The notes beneath the pieces are model-generated. The model worked only from the letters and a program-made list of their open reading frames with translations, ran no database searches and was not told the DNA's origin. A stretch of DNA of 48,728 nucleotides from assembly GCA_958438955.1 (NCBI GenBank), contig CAUBTS010000003.1:1-48728 (forward strand), read 5' to 3'. The translations under genes were made by a program, and so were the position numbers. This stretch comes from an uncultured Collinsella sp. GTDB lineage: Bacteria > Actinomycetota > Coriobacteriia > Coriobacteriales > Coriobacteriaceae. Below, in pieces: positions 43,052-48,728 of the stretch (position 1 is the stretch's first letter; the number at the start of each line of letters is the position of its first letter).

Positions 43052-44299
43052 ATGGAATCTAATCAAGAAACGGCCGTCATTAAGGCGCGCATGGACCGTA
43101 TTCCCTCAGCGTTGTCGCCCGAACTTGTCGAGCGCATTGCCGCCGATCGTGCTTCGGGCTATGTCAACCCGTATCGTTGCAACGACGATCAGGTCATTCG
43201 TCGTATTGATCGCGCCGCCGACAAAGGCACGCTTATGCGTCCGGCGTTTATGCGCGATACCGAAAAGATACTTCATCTTCCGGCGTACACCCGTTATGCA
43301 GGCAAAACGCAGGTCTTTAGCTTCCGTAGCAATGACGATCTGTCACGCCGCGGTTTGCACGTGCAGCTTGTCTCGCGCATTGCGCGCGATATCGGTCGCG
43401 CCCTGGGGCTCAATTGCGATCTGATCGAGGCGATTGGCCTGGGTCACGACTTGGGACACACGCCTTTCGGCCATGCCGGCGAGCGCTTCCTCAACGATAT
43501 CTATCATGAGCGTACGGGGCGTTATTTTTTCCATAACGTGCAGTCGGTCCGCGTACTCGACACACTGTACGGCCGCAACGTGTCGCTCCAGACGCTCGAC
43601 GGCGTGCTATGCCATAACGGCGAGTACGAGCAGCGTGTGTTTGAGCTCTCGGACATGAGCTCCTTTGACCAGTTTGACCAGACGGTTGAGGATTGCATTG
43701 CCACGGGCTATAGCGCAATTGGGCATCTGCGTCCCATGACGCTCGAGGGCTGCGTCGTTCGCATCTCGGATATTCTTGCCTACGTCGGTCGTGACCGTCA
43801 GGATGCGATCGCGGCGGGCCTGCTGTCACCCGACGCTTTTGATGATGGCCGGGGCGGTGCCTACAACAGTTGGATCCTCACGCATGCCTCCATCGATATC
43901 GTTGAGCACAGCTATGGTAAGCCGCGCATCGAGATGAGCGAGGACCTGTTTGAGGAAATCCGCCGAGCCAAGCGCGAGAACTACGAGAAGATCTATAGCA
44001 AGGGCGGTATCGAAGGCGATTCCGAGGTGGAGCTGCGCGAAGCCTTCGAAAAGCTTTACGATCGTTGCCTGCAGGATATAAACGAAGGTGACGAGTCTTC
44101 GTATATCTTTAAGCACCACATTTCTCGCATCGAGCAGCAGCTTTCCTACTACGATCGCGCCTATGCCTGGCAGAACGATAAGGACCAGGCGGTCGTGGAT
44201 TACATTGCGAGCATGACGGACGGTTATTTCTGCGAGCTCACGAGCAAGCTGTTTCCGGGATTGAAGTTTCCGCACCGTACCTATATTAACGAACGGTAG
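43052..44299 (+). CDS. dgt: HD-domain dGTPase-like deoxynucleotide triphosphohydrolase
   Basis: The 415-residue protein has the HD metal-binding motif of the dGTPase family (VSRIARDIGRALGL, then GLGHDLGHTPFGHAGE, about 122-137) and LCHNGEYE. Family members hydrolyse dNTPs to the nucleoside and triphosphate, and so limit dNTP pools or sanitise them. The actual substrate range is not visible. The start is the ATG at 43052, about 6 nt after AAGGAG. The protein is within the usual length range of the family and complete. Confidence 0.85.
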   Translation: MESNQETAVIKARMDRIPSALSPELVERIAADRASGYVNPYRCNDDQVIRRIDRAADKGTLMRPAFMRDTEKILHLPAYTRYAGKTQVFSFRSNDDLSRRGLHVQLVSRIARDIGRALGLNCDLIEAIGLGHDLGHTPFGHAGERFLNDIYHERTGRYFFHNVQSVRVLDTLYGRNVSLQTLDGVLCHNGEYEQRVFELSDMSSFDQFDQTVEDCIATGYSAIGHLRPMTLEGCVVRISDILAYVGRDRQDAIAAGLLSPDAFDDGRGGAYNSWILTHASIDIVEHSYGKPRIEMSEDLFEEIRRAKRENYEKIYSKGGIEGDSEVELREAFEKLYDRCLQDINEGDESSYIFKHHISRIEQQLSYYDRAYAWQNDKDQAVVDYIASMTDGYFCELTSKLFPGLKFPHRTYINER

Positions 44300-44353
44300 T
44301 TCGTATAAATTCGGTATACTGTTAGTGGAAAACGTTTTTGATTGATACACGGG

Positions 44354-45709
44354 ATGGCTATGGACGACCTTTTTTCTGCTTCGACGCGCGAGCGTTCCTT
44401 TCAGAATGCGCCGCTTGCGGTGCGCATGCGCCCCAATTCGCTCGACGAGTACGTGGGCCAGCAAAAGGCCGTCGGTAAGGGTTCATGGCTGCGTGCCGCG
44501 ATCGAGCACGACGTGCTTTCGAGCGTGATTCTGTACGGGCCTGCCGGTACGGGCAAGACGACGCTGGCCCACATTATCGCCAACCATACCAAGAGCGAGT
44601 TTGTCGAGGTCAGCGCCGTCACGGGTACCGTGAAGGACCTGCGTCGTGTGATTGATGAGGCCAAGACGCGCCTGAATACGTACGACCGCCGCACCATTCT
44701 ATTCATCGATGAGATTCACCGCTTCTCTAAGTCGCAGCAGGATGCCTTGCTGCATGCAGTTGAGAACCGTACCGTCATTATGATTGGCGCTACGACAGAG
44801 AACCCGTACTTCGAGGTCAACTCGGCACTGCTCTCACGTGGTCGCGTCGTGGAGCTTGAGCATCTGAAGGATGAGGATATCGCCACGCTTATTGAACGTG
44901 CGCTTGAGGCACCGCAGGGTTTGAACGGTAAGTTCTCGGCCGATGAGGATACGGTCAAGACCATTTGCACGCTGGCAGCGGGTGACGCTCGCTCGGCGCT
45001 CACGACGCTTGAGCTTGCGAGCGAGATTGCCGTCACGCGTCCCGATACCGAGGGAACGCCAGCGCCTGCGGCGGGGGAGCGCTATCCCATCACCGTGGAT
45101 GACGTGAAGATCGCCAACCCGCGTCGCGGCTTTACGTATGACAAAAACGGCGACATGCACTACGACATCATCAGTGCGTTTATTAAGTCTATGCGCGGTA
45201 GCGACCCCGATGCCACGATCTATTGGCTCGCGCGCATGATCGATGCTGGGGAGGATCCTAAGTTTATCGCTCGCCGCATTATGATTCACGCTTCTGAGGA
45301 TGTTGGCAACGCCGACCCGCAGGCGCTTTTGGTGGCGCATGCTGCCTTTAAATCTGCTGAAGTTATTGGCTATCCTGAATGTCGCATTAACCTTGCACAA
45401 GCTGCGCTCTATGTGTGCTTGGCGCCCAAGTCCAATGCGTGCGAGGCCTCGATCGATGCGGCGCTAGCCGATATCCACAGCAGTGGTCTTCGCGAGGTGC
45501 CCAGCTACCTGCGCGATCGCCATCGCCCGGGCAGCGATGAATACGGTGTGTATAAGTATCCGCACGATTATCCCGAAGGCTGGGTCGATCAGCGCTATTT
45601 GCCCGAAGGCTTGGAACGCGGTGCATTTTGGCAGCCTGCCGGCCGCGGTTGGGAAGAATGGCGCGTAGAGCAAAGTGAACGCGACCGCAGCGGGAATGCA
45701 CCGAAGTAG
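44354..45709 (+). CDS. rarA: Replication-associated recombination protein RarA (MgsA)
   Basis: RarA is an AAA+ clamp-loader-like ATPase acting at stalled replication forks. The protein (451 residues) has the N-terminal sequence PLAVRMRPNSLDEYVGQQ, Walker A YGPAGTGKTTLAHI, Walker B LFIDEIHRFSKSQQDALL, sensor ATTENPYFEVN, and the C-terminal MgsA domain with MIDAGEDPKFIARRI and SEDVGNADPQAL. The start is the ATG at 44354 or 44360, with a weak ribosome site (CGGG). A TATACT element (44315-44320) upstream is a likely -10. Confidence 0.93.
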   Translation: MAMDDLFSASTRERSFQNAPLAVRMRPNSLDEYVGQQKAVGKGSWLRAAIEHDVLSSVILYGPAGTGKTTLAHIIANHTKSEFVEVSAVTGTVKDLRRVIDEAKTRLNTYDRRTILFIDEIHRFSKSQQDALLHAVENRTVIMIGATTENPYFEVNSALLSRGRVVELEHLKDEDIATLIERALEAPQGLNGKFSADEDTVKTICTLAAGDARSALTTLELASEIAVTRPDTEGTPAPAAGERYPITVDDVKIANPRRGFTYDKNGDMHYDIISAFIKSMRGSDPDATIYWLARMIDAGEDPKFIARRIMIHASEDVGNADPQALLVAHAAFKSAEVIGYPECRINLAQAALYVCLAPKSNACEASIDAALADIHSSGLREVPSYLRDRHRPGSDEYGVYKYPHDYPEGWVDQRYLPEGLERGAFWQPAGRGWEEWRVEQSERDRSGNAPK

Positions 45710-45809
45710 CTGCTGATAATTTTGTCCCACGTTGCTGCTCATGGCATGTTCGGTCCCCTTTGGGGTACCATGAAAAGCGTCTGTATTTCGATTCTTCCGG
45801 GAGGCTTGT

Positions 45810-46397
45810 ATGAGTCCCATTCAAATCGCCCTGCTGCTGCTCGCCGTTGCCGGCGTGTGGGCCATCGCTGAGCTCGCGCTTACCCTGCGCAAGACCCGCA
45901 ATGTTGTCGACTCGCTCGATAAGACCGTGAACGACCTCAACAACACCATCGCCGAGGCTCAGCCTGTGGTGGCAAAGCTCGATGGCGCTGTCGATGAGCT
46001 TACGCCGGCGCTTGCCCAGATGGAGCCGCTGCTTAAGTCGAGCAAGACGGCAGTTGATGCCCTTACCTCCAATCTCGTAGAGGTCGAAGCCGTGGTTCGC
46101 GACATTTCCGAGGTTACGGGCAGCATGGCCGAGGCCAGCAATGCTGTGTCGAGCGTGACCGACTCTGCCGCCGGCGCTGTGCAGAAGCTCTTCAATAAGG
46201 TGAAGGCTCCTGCAGCCGACGCCGATCGCAAGCTCGCCGCTGCCGCTGCGGAGGCCGAGCAGCCTACCGAGCGCGTCCTAATTGGCGAGGACGAGGCCGC
46301 CGCGGGCGACGATGATGGTCAGAAGTCTGTATCCAAGCCGGCTCAGTATTACACCTATACGCCCGCCGAGACCTCTGAGGAGTCCTGCGATGAGTAG
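45810..46397 (+). CDS. DUF948-like membrane-anchored coiled-coil protein
   Basis: A 195-residue protein with one N-terminal membrane segment (about 5-23), a long amphipathic helical region (about 30-135) resembling DUF948 proteins, and an acidic, Ala-rich, probably disordered C-terminus. GGGAGG precedes the ATG. It overlaps the anti-sigma factor gene by 8 bp, so the two are translationally coupled. DUF948 proteins often sit near general-stress genes. I infer a stress-related envelope role, without direct evidence. The 100-bp gap upstream holds a small hairpin (45752-45769). Confidence 0.7.
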   Translation: MSPIQIALLLLAVAGVWAIAELALTLRKTRNVVDSLDKTVNDLNNTIAEAQPVVAKLDGAVDELTPALAQMEPLLKSSKTAVDALTSNLVEVEAVVRDISEVTGSMAEASNAVSSVTDSAAGAVQKLFNKVKAPAADADRKLAAAAAEAEQPTERVLIGEDEAAAGDDDGQKSVSKPAQYYTYTPAETSEESCDE

Positions 46398-46767
46398 CGA
46401 AGCAACCTGCCCTATCACGCTGACCGTTGCCGGTGACCCGCGTCTCGCTCGCCTTGTGCGCATGACGGCAGCCAACGTTGGTGCCCTGTGCTCTATGTCT
46501 GTCGATCGCATCGAGGACATCCGCATGGCTGCCGAGGAGGCTTTCATCTTTGGTTGCACCGCGGTCGACTGCGATGACATCACCATCAAATTCGATGTCG
46601 ATGAGACCCACGTTGGCATGACTATTACCTTTGGCGACCAGGCTACGGTCGATGAAGACGACCAGGCTGCGGTGTATGCCGAGCTCATCCTCGCGAGCGT
46701 GTGCGACTCCTACGAAAAGACTACGGCGCCCCTGACGCTTTCCCTCGACCTCAAGGCGGATATCTAA
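46390..46767 (+). CDS. RsbW-like anti-sigma factor (HATPase_c kinase fold)
   Basis: This 125-residue protein fits RsbW/SpoIIAB-type anti-sigma kinases: ITLTVAGDPRLARLVRMTAANVGA at the start, IRMAAEEAFIFGCTA in the place of the N-box helix (the expected E..xN is not kept clearly; FGC is found), and a weak DQAT region where the ATP-lid glycines should be. Its place directly before a SigB-family gene is the strongest support. It probably binds the downstream sigma factor. GAGGAG precedes the ATG, and the gene ends one base before the sigma start. Confidence 0.75.
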   Translation: MSSEATCPITLTVAGDPRLARLVRMTAANVGALCSMSVDRIEDIRMAAEEAFIFGCTAVDCDDITIKFDVDETHVGMTITFGDQATVDEDDQAAVYAELILASVCDSYEKTTAPLTLSLDLKADI

Positions 46768-46768
46768 T

Positions 46769-47560
46769 ATGACCGAACGTTCCCGGAGTGGCAAGACCGC
46801 TTGGGACAAGGAGAAAACCCGCGAGCTGTTTCGTCGTTACAAGGAGACCGGTGATCCGGACGCCCGTGAGCAGCTCGTCATGTCCCATATGAACCTGGTA
46901 AGGTTTCTTGCCAACAAATTTAAGAATCGCGGCGAGCCGCTCGACGACCTCATGCAGGTCGGCTATCTGGGCTTGCTCAAGGCTATCGACCGTTTTGATC
47001 CCGAGCGCGGACTCGAGTTCACGACGTTTGCGACACCCACTATCCTGGGCGAGATCAAACGCCATTTTCGCGACAAGGGCTGGAGTGTGCGCGTACCGCG
47101 TCGTCTGCAGGAGCTCTCGGCCAAGGTCAACCAAGCTACTGACAAACTTACCAACGAGCTGCAGCGTTCGCCCAAGGTTGAGGAGATCGCTGAGTATCTA
47201 GATGTGACTGTCGATGAGGTCCTCGAGGCTATGGAATCGTCTTCGGCCTATACCTCGGTGCCCATCGAGGCTCCTGGTGCGTCCGATTCCGACGATGCCC
47301 CCTCGATTCTCGACCGTTACGCCGACGACGACAACGAGCTCGACTTTACCGATGACCGCCTAGTGATCGAGGAAGCCATTCGTGATTTCTCGCCGCGCGA
47401 GCGCGAGGTGATCGAGCTGCGCTTTGTGAAGGGCATGACCCAGATCGAGATCGCCAAGAAGCTGGGTATTTCTCAGGTGCAGGTTTCGCGTCTGCTGCGC
47501 CGCACGCTTAAGAAGATTCAGGACAAGATCGACCCCGACGGAGTGATGATTCGTTCATGA
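46769..47560 (+). CDS. SigB/SigF/SigG-type alternative sigma factor
   Basis: The 263-residue sigma factor has region 2 (DDLMQVGYLGLLKAIDRFDPERG, written here only in part as FTTFATPTILGEIKRHFRDK), region 3 (VPRRLQELSAKVN) and region 4 (EREVIELRFVKGMTQIEIA, then ISQVQVSRLLRRTLKKI). The motif GEIKRHFRDKGWSVRVPRR is characteristic of the SigB/F/G group used in general stress response or sporulation. With the RsbW-like gene upstream it suggests partner-switching control; no anti-anti-sigma gene is seen. It overlaps the next gene by 4 bp. Confidence 0.92.
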   Translation: MTERSRSGKTAWDKEKTRELFRRYKETGDPDAREQLVMSHMNLVRFLANKFKNRGEPLDDLMQVGYLGLLKAIDRFDPERGLEFTTFATPTILGEIKRHFRDKGWSVRVPRRLQELSAKVNQATDKLTNELQRSPKVEEIAEYLDVTVDEVLEAMESSSAYTSVPIEAPGASDSDDAPSILDRYADDDNELDFTDDRLVIEEAIRDFSPREREVIELRFVKGMTQIEIAKKLGISQVQVSRLLRRTLKKIQDKIDPDGVMIRS

Positions 47561-48728
47561 GTGAGCACCCCCAACAAACCGATCGCGTGCTGCGCGACAC
47601 CCGCATTCTGACGCTGCGCATTTGGGCTGTTGTCGGCTGCATTGTCATCGCCGCTGTCATCTTTAACCTTATGGGCATCCTGGCGCCGGTTATTGAGTTT
47701 CTTGCCGTCGGCTCCATCATTGCTTTTGTGATGTCTCCGATCACCAACTGGCTCGAGCACCATGGCGTGAATCGCGGCATCGGTTCGCTTATCGCGCTTA
47801 TTGTTGTTGTTGCCGTGCTCGTCGGTGTCGTTTGTATCTTGTCGCCGATTCTCTTTTGTCAGATCATGGAAGTCCTGAGCCGCCTGCCCGAGCAGCTTCG
47901 TGTTGCGGGCGGTGATCTCAACGAGATGATCTCGCATGCCAAGACGCTCAACAACACGCCGCTCAAGGAGTATTTGGACGATAATCTTTCGTCGCTGGTT
48001 GCCGTGGCATCGAGGTATGTGTCTCAGGTTGCCGCCGAGCTTGGTCGTGGTGTGTTCCCACTCATCACCAATACGGCCTCGCAGCTGTTCGTTATCTTCC
48101 TTGGCCTGGTGCTTGCCTACTGGATGGCCTGCGACTACCCTCGCATGCACCACGAGATTTGCACCATCATCGGTCAGGAGAAGGAGACCTCGTACCGCTT
48201 TATGGTCGCCATCCTTTCTCGCTCTGTCGGCGGCTACATGCGCGGTATGGTCGTGACGTCCATCTGCGGTGGTTTCCTCGCCTTTATCGGTTTTATGATC
48301 ATCGGCCATCCGTATGCGGCGCTCATGGCTATCTTTACCGGCATCATGCATTTGGTTCCGGTCGTCGGTCCCTGGGTGAGCGCAGCAATCGCCACGGTGC
48401 TCGGTTTCATGTTCAGCCCCATGTTGGCGTTATGGACGCTCATCGTGACGATGGTCGCGCAAAACGTCACCGATAACGTCATTTCGCCCAAGGTCATGCA
48501 GAGCTCGGTGCAGGTGCATCCCATCATGAGCCTCACGGCGCTCGTTATTGGCTCGGCACTCATGGGCCCCATCGGCATGATTATTGCCATCCCGCTTTGT
48601 GCGGCCCTCAAGGGTATCTTCGTGTACTACTTCGAGAATGAGACCGGCCGACAGCTTGTGGCCTATGACGGCGCCGTGTTTAAGGGCACGCCGTACCGCG
48701 ATGCCGATGGCAACCCGGTCGCCGCCTA
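47557..48728 (+). CDS. AI-2E family membrane protein (right end cut by window)
   Basis: The frame is open from the ATG at 47557 to the window edge; 390 codons are visible and the last two bases are TA, so the stop may follow directly. The protein starts with a hydrophilic N-terminus and has several membrane segments (TLRIWAVVGCIVIAAVIFNL, GILAPVIEFLAVGS, then about five more), with the AI-2E family signature near the C-terminus (MGPIGMIIAIPLCAAL). The family includes exporters of uncertain substrate. It overlaps the sigma factor gene by 4 bp, so it is probably in the same operon. Confidence 0.85.
   Translation, partial: MSEHPQQTDRVLRDTRILTLRIWAVVGCIVIAAVIFNLMGILAPVIEFLAVGSIIAFVMSPITNWLEHHGVNRGIGSLIALIVVVAVLVGVVCILSPILFCQIMEVLSRLPEQLRVAGGDLNEMISHAKTLNNTPLKEYLDDNLSSLVAVASRYVSQVAAELGRGVFPLITNTASQLFVIFLGLVLAYWMACDYPRMHHEICTIIGQEKETSYRFMVAILSRSVGGYMRGMVVTSICGGFLAFIGFMIIGHPYAALMAIFTGIMHLVPVVGPWVSAAIATVLGFMFSPMLALWTLIVTMVAQNVTDNVISPKVMQSSVQVHPIMSLTALVIGSALMGPIGMIIAIPLCAALKGIFVYYFENETGRQLVAYDGAVFKGTPYRDADGNPVAA

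Overview
The window reads as chromosomal core DNA of a high-GC, Gram-positive anaerobe of the Coriobacteriia type, most likely Collinsella or a close relative. The reasons are: Firmicutes-like gene order (rimP-nusA-infB-rbfA-nrnA-truB-ribF, dnaG-rpoD, asp23-fakA-recG-rsmD-coaD, plsX-acpP-rnc-smc-ftsY-ffh) written in about 60% GC DNA; a T-box leader in front of ileS; and a SigB/RsbW-type sigma system. The genus is inferred from general familiarity, not from a database search. Almost every gene is on the + strand. I see no prophage, insertion sequence, CRISPR array or toxin-antitoxin locus.

Layout. 1-10151 is a translation, RNA and replication operon (rimP, nusA, infB, rbfA, nrnA, truB, ribF, dnaG), followed by rpoD. 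11600-12012 holds a terminator, a palindromic repeat and two identical tRNA-Asn genes. 12172-17548 carries asp23-like, fakA-like, recG, rsmD and coaD. 17617-27065 carries a DivIVA-like coiled-coil gene, yceD, rpmF (59 codons), plsX, acpP, rnc, smc, ftsY and ffh, which together cover fatty-acid and phospholipid precursors, RNase III, chromosome condensation and the SRP pathway. 27182-27946 (minus) is a DUF134-NifX fusion with a metal-binding tail, divergent from thyA-folA. Next come an RNA methyltransferase and a MATE exporter, then a decayed cobO gene, ftsH, a DUF523 gene, a minus-strand iron-type alcohol dehydrogenase, ileS behind its T-box, lspA-rluD, a membrane glycosyltransferase, a minimal prepilin peptidase, a dGTPase-like gene, rarA, and an operon of a DUF948-like protein, an RsbW-like anti-sigma factor, a SigB-family sigma factor and an AI-2E family membrane protein that runs off the right edge.

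The most interesting signals are regulatory. (1) The DUF134-NifX gene has a perfect Shine-Dalgarno sequence and ATG inside the reading frame, exactly at the domain junction, so one gene may make two proteins. Two copies of a TGACATATGTCA-like palindrome, 53 bp apart, bracket its promoter. (2) The ileS leader can be folded by eye into mutually exclusive antiterminator and terminator helices with a non-standard T-box sequence. (3) A good SigB-type promoter match (GTTTAT-N13-GGGTAT) lies in front of ftsH in a window that also encodes a SigB-family sigma factor. (4) A cobO/btuR corrinoid adenosyltransferase remnant keeps both ends of the protein but has lost its middle. (5) NusA ends in a Cys/His module, and the usual ylxR/ylxQ genes are missing between nusA and infB. 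(6) Small palindromic elements with a shared loop sequence are dispersed between genes.
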